Program-made: the position numbers and the translations under genes
Shown here: positions 51,427 to 59,878 of the stretch, piece by piece
Numbering within the stretch: position 1 is the stretch's first letter
How the letters are laid out: every line of letters starts with the position of its first letter
The notes under the pieces: model-generated
Told to the model about the DNA's origin: nothing
What the model saw: the letters and a program-made list of their open reading frames with translations, nothing else
Database searches by the model: none
Assembly: GCF_002482385.1 (NCBI RefSeq)
Contig: NZ_DLFW01000022.1
Location: 120,539 to 184,538 of the forward strand
Length of the DNA: 64,000 bases
Reading direction: 5' to 3'
From: Dysgonomonas sp. UBA7710
GTDB taxonomy: Bacteria; Bacteroidota; Bacteroidia; Bacteroidales; Dysgonomonadaceae

Positions 51427-52887
51427 ATGGCTCTAAAACAGTCCTTACAACTCAAGCAGCAGCAGAAGCTTTCACCTCTTCAGATGCAGGTTATTAAATT
51501 AACCGAGCTGCCTGTTATTGAGCTGGAAGAGCGAATAAAGCAAGAGCTCGAAGATAATCCGGCTCTTGAAGAAGGTCTTGAAGCGACAGATGACTCATCG
51601 GATTTCGATGATGAGTACAATTCGGAAGACGATGGAAATATATCGCAGGAAGATTTGACTTTAGGTGACTACATGAATGAAGAAGAGATTCCTGATTATC
51701 AATTGCGGGACAGTAATAGACAAGCTTCCGGTAAACAAGACGAAATACCATTCTCGGTAGCAGCTTCCCTGCACGAATACCTGATAGAGCAATTGGGCGA
51801 ATGTGAATTGGAAAAGGATGATGAAAAAGTAGCCGAATATATTATTGGAAACATTGATGAAAACGGTTATCTGGACAGGTCTCTTTCTGCAATCTCAGAC
51901 GACCTTATTTTCCAACAGAACCTGGATATTCCGGTTTCTAAACTCGAAGAAATCCTGAATACGATCCAGGACTTCGAGCCGGCAGGTATAGGCGCCCGGA
52001 ATCTACAGGAATGTCTCCTTTTGCAATTGACGCGAAAAGAAAAATCAGACAATACGGAATCAGCTATAAAGATAATTTCCGGCTACTTCGAGGAATTCTC
52101 CAAAAGGCATTATGATAAAATCATAAGACAACTGGATATTGATGAGACCGGGCTAAAAGGTGCAATACAGGAAATCACTACTCTAAACCCTAAACCGGGG
52201 AATAACTGGGGAGATTCCATGTCCATTACGTTGAGTACTATTGTTCCCGATTTTATCATAGAAACATATAACGGTGAACTTCTGTTAAGCATGAATAACC
52301 GTAATATCCCCGACCTGAAAGTAAGCCGCGAATATTCCGACCTGCTCAAAGGGTATGCCGATAATAAGGAAAGCATGTCTGCCGATAGCAAGAATGCTGT
52401 TTTATTCGTAAAGCAGAAGCTGGATTCCGCCCGTTGGTTCATCGACGCCATCAAACAGAGACAGGATACACTTCAGCGCACTATGCAGGCTATAATGGAT
52501 ATGCAGTACGACTTCTTCCTTACAGGAGACGAAGCCCAGCTAAAACCAATGATACTGAAAGATGTGGCTCAACGTACAGGATACGATATATCCACCATAT
52601 CACGGGTGAGCAACAGTAAATATGTGCAGACTAATTTCGGGATTTACCCGCTTAAATACTTCTTCTCAGAGTCAATGCAGACTGACACAGGCGAAGAAAT
52701 TTCTTCCCGTGAAGTGAAAGCCATATTAAAAGAATGTATCGAACACGAAGACAAGAAGAAACCACTTACAGACGACAGGCTTTCAGAGATACTGAAAGAG
52801 AAGGGATATATAATTGCCCGCCGTACTGTAGCTAAATACCGGGAACAGATGAACTTGCCTGTTGCCCGATTAAGAAAGGAAATATGA
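51427..52887 (+). CDS. rpoN: RNA polymerase sigma-54 factor
   Basis: RpoN directs RNA polymerase to -24/-12 promoters that need an enhancer-binding ATPase. The 486-residue protein has the Gln/Leu-rich activator-interacting N-terminus (KQSLQLKQQQKLSPLQMQVI, about 3-22), an acidic linker (about 50-90), the core-binding domain, and the C-terminal DNA-binding domain ending with the RpoN box ARRTVAKYREQM (about 466-477). It overlaps the next gene by 4 nt. Confidence 0.97.
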   Translation: MALKQSLQLKQQQKLSPLQMQVIKLTELPVIELEERIKQELEDNPALEEGLEATDDSSDFDDEYNSEDDGNISQEDLTLGDYMNEEEIPDYQLRDSNRQASGKQDEIPFSVAASLHEYLIEQLGECELEKDDEKVAEYIIGNIDENGYLDRSLSAISDDLIFQQNLDIPVSKLEEILNTIQDFEPAGIGARNLQECLLLQLTRKEKSDNTESAIKIISGYFEEFSKRHYDKIIRQLDIDETGLKGAIQEITTLNPKPGNNWGDSMSITLSTIVPDFIIETYNGELLLSMNNRNIPDLKVSREYSDLLKGYADNKESMSADSKNAVLFVKQKLDSARWFIDAIKQRQDTLQRTMQAIMDMQYDFFLTGDEAQLKPMILKDVAQRTGYDISTISRVSNSKYVQTNFGIYPLKYFFSESMQTDTGEEISSREVKAILKECIEHEDKKKPLTDDRLSEILKEKGYIIARRTVAKYREQMNLPVARLRKEI

Positions 52888-53636
52888 TAGAAGAAATAGA
52901 CAATGTGCCGGAGATAAGAAACAATCCCGCGAATGCCGGGGATGAGTCCGCCTCCGGTAAATCGCCGTTCTCATATGAACCACCAAAAGAAAAAGAGCCA
53001 CTTCCTGCACGGATAATATCTATTATCCTGCATCCCTTTTTTATGGGAGTGTATGGTGTCTCACTTTTGTTTTTGTATACGGATTTCAGGTTGATCTTTG
53101 CCGGGCAGTTTATACAGTTTATCACTCCCGTATTTTTCCTTACATGCGTGATTCCGGCGAGTAGCATATACTTTTTGAGAAAAGCCGGGCTGATAAAAGA
53201 TTATGACCTGAAAAACAGAAATGACAGGTTGATCCCCTTTGTCGCGGCGTTCTGTTCTTACTGCTTACTGATCTATTACTTTGTATCGGCCGGATTATAT
53301 GCATGGTTTATCGGTGTGCTGGCTGCACCTCTCGTTCTGATCGTTATAGCTGCCATCACAACTAAATATTGGAAGATCAGCGCACATATGATGGGAATTG
53401 GAGGACTGATCGGTTGCACTTTGTCGGTTTGTTACAACGTTAAAGGGCTGAATCCATTCATTTTGTTCATCATTTTGTTTATCTTAGCAGGGTGTTTGGG
53501 CGTATCCCGGCTGACGCTTCAACGGCACACTCCGGGACAAGTATATACGGGCTTTTTAGTCGGCCTTGTTGTTTCATACCTGTGTGTACTGATCGGGGCA
53601 TATTGGGGTGTTATCATGTTTATTAAGAACTTATAA
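52884..53636 (+). CDS. PAP2-like membrane protein
   Basis: The 250-residue protein has a Pro/Glu-rich cytoplasmic N-terminus (about 1-45) and six hydrophobic helices. The C-terminal helices hold KISAHMMGIGG (about 172-182) and SRLTLQRHTPGQVYTGFLVG (about 209-228), which resemble the PAP2 phosphatase motifs SGH and SRxxxxxHxxxD. The final Asp position is not a clean match (HTPGQV), so catalytic activity is uncertain. Its ATG overlaps the rpoN stop (ATGATAG), a coupled pair. Confidence 0.75.
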   Translation: MIEEIDNVPEIRNNPANAGDESASGKSPFSYEPPKEKEPLPARIISIILHPFFMGVYGVSLLFLYTDFRLIFAGQFIQFITPVFFLTCVIPASSIYFLRKAGLIKDYDLKNRNDRLIPFVAAFCSYCLLIYYFVSAGLYAWFIGVLAAPLVLIVIAAITTKYWKISAHMMGIGGLIGCTLSVCYNVKGLNPFILFIILFILAGCLGVSRLTLQRHTPGQVYTGFLVGLVVSYLCVLIGAYWGVIMFIKNL

Positions 53637-53662
53637 TTTATTAATGCATAAATAAAGAAATT

Positions 53663-54043
53663 ATGAATTTTCCTGAAAATCTGAAGTATTCAAAAGATCA
53701 CGAGTGGATCAAAGTTGACGGTGATAAAGCTGTAGTTGGTATTACAGAATTTGCTCAAAGCGAACTGGGTGAAATCGTTTATGTAGATGTTACTACCGAA
53801 GGGGAAACAATCGACAAAGACGGAGTATTCGGCAGTGTAGAAGCTGTAAAGACCGTTTCCGACCTGTTGATGCCCGTATCCGGAGAAGTACTCGAAGTAA
53901 ATGCCGATCTGGAAGACAAGCCTGAATTGATTAACGAAGATCCATACGGAAAAGGCTGGATTATTAAAATTGCTGTAAGCGATGCCGCCCAGTTGGACAG
54001 CTTGCTTTCGGCGGCAGATTACAAAAAACTAATTGGTAAATAA
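53663..54043 (+). CDS. gcvH: Glycine cleavage system H protein
   Basis: GcvH carries the lipoyl-bound aminomethyl group between the P, T and L proteins of glycine cleavage. The 126-residue protein has the start KYSKDHEWIKVDGDKAVVGIT and the lipoylation region VFGSVEAVKTVSDLLMPV, whose Lys near residue 63 is the lipoyl site. It lies 27 nt after the PAP2-like gene and 5 nt before purE; no gcvP or gcvT is present in this window. Confidence 0.96.
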   Translation: MNFPENLKYSKDHEWIKVDGDKAVVGITEFAQSELGEIVYVDVTTEGETIDKDGVFGSVEAVKTVSDLLMPVSGEVLEVNADLEDKPELINEDPYGKGWIIKIAVSDAAQLDSLLSAADYKKLIGK

Positions 54044-54047
54044 TTAA

Positions 54048-54554
54048 ATGAAACCTATCGTAAGTATAATTATGGGAAGTACATCCGATCTTCCCGTAAT
54101 GGAAAAAGCCGCAAAGTTCTTCGATGAAATGGAGATTCCATTCGAAATAAACGCTTTGTCGGCACACCGTACTCCCGAACGTGTAGAGGCTTTCGCTAAA
54201 GCAGCTCACAAACGCGGAATTAAAGTAATTATCGCGGCAGCCGGTATGGCCGCCCATCTCCCGGGTGTTATAGCTTCTATGACATCTATTCCGGTTATCG
54301 GAGTGCCTATCGATGCTTCGCTCGACGGAATGGATGCATTGCTGGCTATCGTGCAAATGCCTCCGGGAATACCTGTTGCCACAGTGGGTATCAATGGTTC
54401 CCAGAATGCGGCTATCCTTGCCCTGCAAATGATAGCTACGGGAGATGAAGACTTGCATAAGAAACTGATCGCTTACAAAGAAACCTTGAAAAGTAAAATT
54501 GAAAAGGCTAATGAAGATTTAGCCAAAGTTCAGTATAAGTTCAAGACGAATTAA
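54048..54554 (+). CDS. purE: N5-carboxyaminoimidazole ribonucleotide mutase
   Basis: PurE converts N5-CAIR to CAIR in purine synthesis. The 168-residue protein has the family N-terminus VSIIMGSTSDLPVMEKA, the active-site loops ALSAHRTPERV (about 37-47, His) and AAAGMAAHLPGVIAS (about 65-79), and PIDASLDGMDALLAIVQMP. Length fits class I PurE. It follows gcvH by 5 nt. Confidence 0.96.
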   Translation: MKPIVSIIMGSTSDLPVMEKAAKFFDEMEIPFEINALSAHRTPERVEAFAKAAHKRGIKVIIAAAGMAAHLPGVIASMTSIPVIGVPIDASLDGMDALLAIVQMPPGIPVATVGINGSQNAAILALQMIATGDEDLHKKLIAYKETLKSKIEKANEDLAKVQYKFKTN

Positions 54555-54584
54555 GAAGCGGTCTCGTTCGAAGTAAAAGAAAGT

Positions 54585-54611
54585 AGAGGTGTACTTTCGG
54601 GTACACCTCTA
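54585..54611. terminator. Bidirectional terminator between purE and the GIN-domain gene
   Basis: TAGAGGTGTAC, loop TTTCG, GTACACCTCTA is an 11-bp perfect stem with a T-rich tail on the plus strand. Confidence 0.8.
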
Positions 54612-54628
54612 TTCTTATCACAAATCTA

Positions 54629-55330
54629 TTACTTACTTATGCTACCTCCACCCGACTTGTGGGCATTGATAGTTTCGTATGTCAGTTTCTTGATATCAAC
54701 ATCGGCTCCGCCACTGCAACTAACAGAGATAACCTTCGTCTTTCCCGATAGTTCTACATCGGCTCCGCCACTAACGGAAAGGCTTACTTCATCTGCACTG
54801 CCGATATTTATATTTGAATCGCTTCCGCCTGATGCTGCTATCTTGAGCTTATTCGCTCTTAAATCCCTGATATCACAGTCGGAACCTCCGGAGAAAGCAA
54901 AATTTGCCTCATTTACATTCAACCGGTCTATCTCTATATCCGCACCGCCTGATGCCGCGATAGACAATGCTCCTTTATTATTCAATTCTTTCGCATTGAA
55001 ATCCGAACCACCCGATATGGCTATCGCATCTAATGCAGGGGCAGAAACATAAGCATATATCTTTGAGTTTCTTTTAAAACGCTCGCCGTCTTTCCGCTTC
55101 AGTTGGAGATTGCCATTGCTTACTATTACTTCAATTTTCGGCATATTCTCCGCATCGGTTTCAATCTCCAATGAGTGCGAGTTGCTTTGGGTAAAATAAA
55201 TATCTATACCTCCACTTACGGCAATCTTGTTAAATGAACTTACTGGTTTCTTTTCTTTTACAACTTGTGCCGATATACCTAAAGATACCACACAACACAC
55301 AGCTAACAGGATAATACTTTTTACTTTCAT
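54629..55330 (-). CDS. Head GIN domain (DUF2807) exported protein
   Basis: This 233-residue protein has a signal peptide (MKVKSIILLAVCCVVSLGISA) and a DUF2807 'putative auto-transporter adhesin, head GIN' domain. The repeated motif SGG-(S/A)-D occurs seven times about 20 residues apart from residue 40 on, as in a right-handed beta-helix. The start at 55330 is chosen because a longer frame adds an implausible second hydrophobic stretch before the real signal peptide. It is the last gene of the ECF sigma operon. Function is unknown. Confidence 0.88.
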   Translation of the reverse strand: MKVKSIILLAVCCVVSLGISAQVVKEKKPVSSFNKIAVSGGIDIYFTQSNSHSLEIETDAENMPKIEVIVSNGNLQLKRKDGERFKRNSKIYAYVSAPALDAIAISGGSDFNAKELNNKGALSIAASGGADIEIDRLNVNEANFAFSGGSDCDIRDLRANKLKIAASGGSDSNINIGSADEVSLSVSGGADVELSGKTKVISVSCSGGADVDIKKLTYETINAHKSGGGSISK

Positions 55331-55431
55331 AGTTCTTTCTATTTTTAAGGTCGCAGACCTATTTATTACTTTCGTATCTAAAAACAGCAATAGTATGTAT
55401 AAATAATATTGCATTAAATACCTTCTTTTGC

Positions 55432-56721
55432 TTACCTTATATCAATATCTGCATAATTATTAGACACTACTATAGTTGCAGTAGGCGTACCGTTTCCTAT
55501 CTGGCCTTTTTTAGTTACCTTATTGCTCTTTTCAATGGATTCGGTATATTTTACAGCATACTTTTTCGATATGTTGAGATCTCCGTATACAAGGCTGGCA
55601 TCGAATGTAGCTGAAATATTCAGCGGAAGGCCTATTGCAACATCGCAGTAACTGCCCTTTACATTTATCGTTTTCACTTTAGGCGACATTCCCTTAATCG
55701 TGACATCGCCATAAGAACTGCGAATATCGATATCAGACAACAAGTTATCTATAATTATATCTGCATACATCAGCTGCCCTGTCATACTGCCGATAGTACC
55801 TATCTTCATATCACCGTATGAGGAGGATTTAGGAATCACAAGGGTTTGTACGTTATTGAACCGGCAATCGTTATAGTTACCAGACGACTCCACTCTTTTT
55901 GCCTTCTCTATTCTGAAATCCGAATAGGACCCTGATATACTAATATCCTGTGCTTCTCCTATTTTCACATCACTATACCGTGCTTTTACAGAAGCAGCCT
56001 TATTTAAGGCTTGTGCGGAGAGATCACTGTACGAAAGGTTCGCGTCGAAACTTCCGTTTAGTTTATCCAATTTCACATCGCCATAGTCCAGATTAATATT
56101 CAGCGATATATTTTTAGGAACAGCTATTATATAATTAATCTGAGGTTTCGAATTACTCCTGCCGGTATTATTCGTAGTGATGGAAAGAAGCTTATTGCTT
56201 GTTGCAATATTACATGAAGCGGATTGATCCCTCTTATCGAAATATTGTATCTCCAGATCTATCTGACTCGAATTTGATTCCTTTACTATTATATTTCCGT
56301 ATTTATGGAAGAATTCGATCTCGGATATATTCGAAAAGCTCTTCTTTTCTATACGGGTAGGTGTACCTTCAGCACGTTGCCTGGTTCCCTTACTATCATA
56401 ACTAAAGGCATAAGCGGTGTATCCTTTCCCGTCAACATTGAGATTTCTGAGACTTGACTTCGCCGTTTTAATACCCTCTTTTGCAGCGTTCATAGCCAGT
56501 GCAGTGATAGAGTCTGTATTTATATTGATGTTGAAGTCGTTTAATTCCATAAACTGGCTTGAGTCTATGTCTATTCCATCCAATACCTTATCTAAATCGA
56601 GATTCAGTTTCTTTTTGAATACTTTGACAGAGTCCTGAGGCTGATTACCTGCGCTTTCATTCGCAAATGTATGAAAGAGGGTAAGGCAACATAAAAACGT
56701 TAATAATATATTCTTCTTCAT
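55432..56721 (-). CDS. Exported beta-helix protein of the DUF4097/GIN type
   Basis: This 429-residue protein has a signal peptide (MKKNILLTFLCCLTLFHTFA), a helical and linker N-terminal part (about 25-130) and a C-terminal domain (about 140-429). In that domain the motif Y-x-D (YGD, YSD, YND, YAD, YCD) occurs eleven times, spaced mostly 17-25 residues apart. This predicts a right-handed parallel beta-helix with a tyrosine-aspartate ladder. It resembles DUF4097 adhesin-like domains and is probably related to the next gene. It lies 13 nt after the anti-sigma gene. Confidence 0.8.
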   Translation of the reverse strand: MKKNILLTFLCCLTLFHTFANESAGNQPQDSVKVFKKKLNLDLDKVLDGIDIDSSQFMELNDFNININTDSITALAMNAAKEGIKTAKSSLRNLNVDGKGYTAYAFSYDSKGTRQRAEGTPTRIEKKSFSNISEIEFFHKYGNIIVKESNSSQIDLEIQYFDKRDQSASCNIATSNKLLSITTNNTGRSNSKPQINYIIAVPKNISLNINLDYGDVKLDKLNGSFDANLSYSDLSAQALNKAASVKARYSDVKIGEAQDISISGSYSDFRIEKAKRVESSGNYNDCRFNNVQTLVIPKSSSYGDMKIGTIGSMTGQLMYADIIIDNLLSDIDIRSSYGDVTIKGMSPKVKTINVKGSYCDVAIGLPLNISATFDASLVYGDLNISKKYAVKYTESIEKSNKVTKKGQIGNGTPTATIVVSNNYADIDIR

Positions 56722-56734
56722 CGTGTGTACATTT

Positions 56735-57277
56735 TTAGCATTTTGTGTATTTACCTAATTTTTCGTTTATACTTTCCAGTTTTTGTATATTTATTTTATA
56801 GTGTTTCACCAGATAGCGTATTGCCATTTCCTGATTCTCATTTTTTGACATCTCATCCACAAAGGCTGTATTGTTGCTCATTATCTTCTCTATATCACGA
56901 GTCAGCTGTGCCTGATTTTCGGTATCGGTATAGGCCAGTTTGCACATGATATCCGCAATCTGCTCCTCCATCTGCTGATTATAGTAATCGTTTGTCGCCC
57001 TGAATTCATCAGTTGCTATGGAACTTTCAGTTGGCGGGGCCACTTCTATGCTTTGCGGCGCGTAAAATCTGACCACTACTCCAATTAATATCGCAATGGA
57101 TGCAGCAATAGAGATAAAGCTTATCAGTTTTACTCTTTTAGTAGGCTTCTTTTCAGCTTCCTGAATCTCGGTTTGCCTGTTAAGCAATGCTTCGAATCGC
57201 GCCATATGACCTACCGAAGGCTCTTTATCGTCAAATAGTTCTCTATTCTTTTCTATGTATTCTTTTCTATCTTTCAT
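56735..57277 (-). CDS. Probable anti-sigma factor (single transmembrane helix)
   Basis: The 180-residue protein has a cytoplasmic N-terminus of about 45 residues (VGHMARFEALLNRQTEIQE), one transmembrane helix (about 49-68, LISFISIAASIAILIGVVV) and a helical periplasmic domain. No zinc-binding HXXXCXXC motif is visible. Position directly after an ECF sigma gene (12 nt) and the type II membrane layout support an anti-sigma role, which is inference. It may sense a periplasmic or envelope signal together with the two exported beta-helix proteins. Confidence 0.75.
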   Translation of the reverse strand: MKDRKEYIEKNRELFDDKEPSVGHMARFEALLNRQTEIQEAEKKPTKRVKLISFISIAASIAILIGVVVRFYAPQSIEVAPPTESSIATDEFRATNDYYNQQMEEQIADIMCKLAYTDTENQAQLTRDIEKIMSNNTAFVDEMSKNENQEMAIRYLVKHYKINIQKLESINEKLGKYTKC

Positions 57278-57289
57278 CTCTCTCTCCTT

Positions 57290-57820
57290 TCAGATAAGTT
57301 CGATTAATCTTTGTTTTGCTCTCATATATTGTATACGGGCCGTACCCGATGCTATGTTTAGTATTTCAGCGATCTCTTCATGGTCATAACCCTCTATCAG
57401 ATACAAATTTATAACCAGACGGCTCGATTCCGGTAATTTATCTATAGCTGATTTCACCTGACCTACTTTCTCCATTATTTGCTCCCAATCGGCATTATCG
57501 TCCGTGTCGGCAATGTCATAATTCATATTATCATGCAACTCTGTCATCTCCATGTTTCTCCTCCTCAGCCTGTCAATGGACGTGTTAATAGCTATTCGCA
57601 CCAGCCAGGCCTCGAAAGGAACAGAGTCATTGTAATTATCCAGTCCTGAAAAAACTTTCAGAAAAGCATCCTGCATCGTATCTTCAGCCTCGGCAGAGTC
57701 ACGGAGTATGCGAAAGCATGTGTTGTAAACCCTTTTGTAAAAGGTTGTATACATCTGCATTTGCGCCCTGCGTTCGCCTTTCCTGCACTGCTCGATTATA
57801 CCTGAGTCGAAACTTATCAT
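57290..57820 (-). CDS. ECF RNA polymerase sigma factor
   Basis: This 176-residue ECF sigma factor has region 2 (MYTTFYKRVYNTCFRILRD and AEDTMQDAFLKVF, about 22-54), IDRLRRR, and region 4 (SSRLVINLYLIEGYDHEEIAEIL and GTARIQYMRAKQRLIELI, about 131-174). It heads an operon with the anti-sigma gene and two exported proteins, which are likely under its control. I see no clear Bacteroidetes -7 box upstream, in keeping with autoregulation by an alternative promoter. Confidence 0.93.
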   Translation of the reverse strand: MISFDSGIIEQCRKGERRAQMQMYTTFYKRVYNTCFRILRDSAEAEDTMQDAFLKVFSGLDNYNDSVPFEAWLVRIAINTSIDRLRRRNMEMTELHDNMNYDIADTDDNADWEQIMEKVGQVKSAIDKLPESSRLVINLYLIEGYDHEEIAEILNIASGTARIQYMRAKQRLIELI

Positions 57821-58131
57821 TTACTAATCCTGTTACCCTTTCTATTTAGGCCTCATATCTGTTTACTGACGTCCTAAGCATAATAACAACTGATAGTTAA
57901 CTCTGCTGAATATGGCATTAAACACTTTCCTTTAATTATATGTACGCAATAAAAAAAGAAGTGTTACAAATGAACAGATTTTTTTTTAAGAAAAATGAGA
58001 ATTCTTTATGTTATTCTTTTTGTATAAAACATGACACAATATCAGTTATTAACTGACTGCTGTTACACGCTAACTCCGAACATTATGTAAATACCTTATA
58101 TTTACACTATTATCAACAGTGTAAAAAAAAT
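57821..58131. other. Gene-free stretch upstream of the ECF operon
   Basis: This is AT-rich with scattered TAACTG-like words (57890, 58050). I see no frame with coding texture. The ECF operon's promoter must lie near its left end, but I cannot recognise it. Confidence 0.5.
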
Positions 58132-58166
58132 AAAAACTCCAGACCTAATAAAGATCTGGAGTTTTT
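58132..58166 (-). terminator. Terminator of the SusC/SusD operon
   Basis: AAAAACTCCAGA pairs perfectly with TCTGGAGTTTTT (12 bp, 11-nt loop). On the minus strand a T-rich tract (TTTTTATTTTTTTTAC) follows, 86 nt after the susD-like stop. Confidence 0.8.
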
Positions 58167-58251
58167 CAGTGTCTTAAATTTAATGTTTGTGTGAACCCAC
58201 TATATAACTTAAGATTATTTCTAAATTTCAGAGCATTTGCAATCTATCGTA

Positions 58252-59850
58252 TTATTTCGCCCAAAACAATTTTATATAGGCATTATCTGTTCCACCCATA
58301 GCCTGTATCTGTGCATCATAATTTTTTGCGTTATTACTTCTCTCGGAATCCGGATAACGAACCCGGAAAGGTAATGTTTTCAATAATTGAGCCGACTGAT
58401 CTTCCGGATAATATAACTGAGGGTATCCTGTACGACGCACTTCATTCCAAGCCTGGAACGGCTGCATATAACCAAAATTCAGCCATTTCTGAGTAATGAT
58501 AGCTTCTTCTTTGTTAGAGGCGGCATTCCATACTTTTTCTGCATAAGCCTTAATAACCGACTCTGCCGGCATGTCCATCTTTGTCCCGTCTTTGCTCGGA
58601 CTAATTGCGTTCTCTTCGAAATAGAACTGTGCGGAGTGTAGAATCCCGTCAACAAAAGCCGCTTTTGCATCGCCGCTGGCCCATCCTTTCTGATACGCTT
58701 CTGCTTTCAGAAAGTCTACTTCAGCTGCCGTGAAGATCGGACTTATAAACTGTGTATTGTACATCACTGTAGTAGAGTCGATACGCGAATATACGCGCTC
58801 TGATTCCGGCTTCGCGGTGTTTACTTCTTGTTCGGCATACGTTTCGTGAGTAGACAGCCCTTTATATTCTCCTGCCGCGTTCTTGGAATACATGATAGGC
58901 AGGCGCGGGTCTTTTTCTCCCGAAACGGCGTTTGTTAATGCATCTAACATGGCTTGTGATGCACGGCTCTGGTCAATATAGCCTGTCCGAAGATCATCCG
59001 GATTGAAAAAAACTCCGGTGTCTTTATCATTGGAATCCAGTTTAATAGTTTCGTTCAGACTGGATACGAGGGGATAGCCACCACCCAGGATTTCAGCTAT
59101 CACCTGCTTCCCTTTGGCAGATAAGTCTCCTTGTGAAGCCACCCGTACGGCAAGGCGCAGGCGAAGCGAATTACAATACCTTTCCCATTTATCCAGATCG
59201 CCGTAATTGATGAAATCCTGGATAGGCAGAGATGCAGAGGCTTGCTTGTCCAAATTATTTTTTAAATTATGTATATCTGTATAAAGTTCGCCCAGACGGT
59301 CGAGCATCGTAGTATATATGTCCGTAGCCTTATCATATGCCGGATAGCTGCCGGCCACATCACCGGTAATGGCAAGAAATCCGGCCTCTTTGAACGGCGC
59401 GTCGCCGAAAGTATCCACTATCTGCGATAAATGATCGTAAACAAATACTTCGGACAAATTCTTGAATATTCTATATGTATCTTTTTCGCTGTCGCTTAAC
59501 CCTTCATAGACATTCTGAAGTACACGAAATTGGGTCAGTGTATTATAGAAATGTACCCAACGGTCGTTAGCGTAGCTGTCGTTAGCCGAATAAAGGGAGC
59601 CTTGCGAATTCATAAACCCGAGTGTCTGGGCATACTTCCCCGTAACAGTATTATCCCAAGTGTACATACGCCAATAGGAGTTAAAAGTATATGTCCGTCC
59701 TGTATAAAACACTCCCGTCATCAGTTTGTCGCAGTATGCCTTGGTAGTCAATTTCGGATCAGGATATTTATCCGAATACTCGCTGTCGGCGCAGGAATAA
59801 AATGTAAGCGCCGCAACCAATACAATGAGAAATAAATATATTTTTTTCAT
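58252..59850 (-). CDS. SusD/RagB-type nutrient-binding lipoprotein
   Basis: This 532-residue protein is a surface lipoprotein with a signal ending in TFYSC (Cys near residue 20). The SusD/RagB TPR-rich architecture is visible: YWRMYTWDNTVTGKY, ALTNAVSGEKDPRLPIMYS, LKAEAYQKGWASGDAKAAF, TQKWLNFGYMQPFQAWNEVRRTG and the C-terminal LPFRVRYPDSERSNN. SusD-like proteins cap the SusC channel and bind glycans or other nutrients. It resembles the SusD-like_2 subgroup, often paired with peptide- or glycoprotein-linked SusC proteins. It is encoded 28 nt after susC. Confidence 0.92.
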   Translation of the reverse strand: MKKIYLFLIVLVAALTFYSCADSEYSDKYPDPKLTTKAYCDKLMTGVFYTGRTYTFNSYWRMYTWDNTVTGKYAQTLGFMNSQGSLYSANDSYANDRWVHFYNTLTQFRVLQNVYEGLSDSEKDTYRIFKNLSEVFVYDHLSQIVDTFGDAPFKEAGFLAITGDVAGSYPAYDKATDIYTTMLDRLGELYTDIHNLKNNLDKQASASLPIQDFINYGDLDKWERYCNSLRLRLAVRVASQGDLSAKGKQVIAEILGGGYPLVSSLNETIKLDSNDKDTGVFFNPDDLRTGYIDQSRASQAMLDALTNAVSGEKDPRLPIMYSKNAAGEYKGLSTHETYAEQEVNTAKPESERVYSRIDSTTVMYNTQFISPIFTAAEVDFLKAEAYQKGWASGDAKAAFVDGILHSAQFYFEENAISPSKDGTKMDMPAESVIKAYAEKVWNAASNKEEAIITQKWLNFGYMQPFQAWNEVRRTGYPQLYYPEDQSAQLLKTLPFRVRYPDSERSNNAKNYDAQIQAMGGTDNAYIKLFWAK

Positions 59851-59878
59851 ATTGTTCCTTTTTTTATTAATTAAAAAA

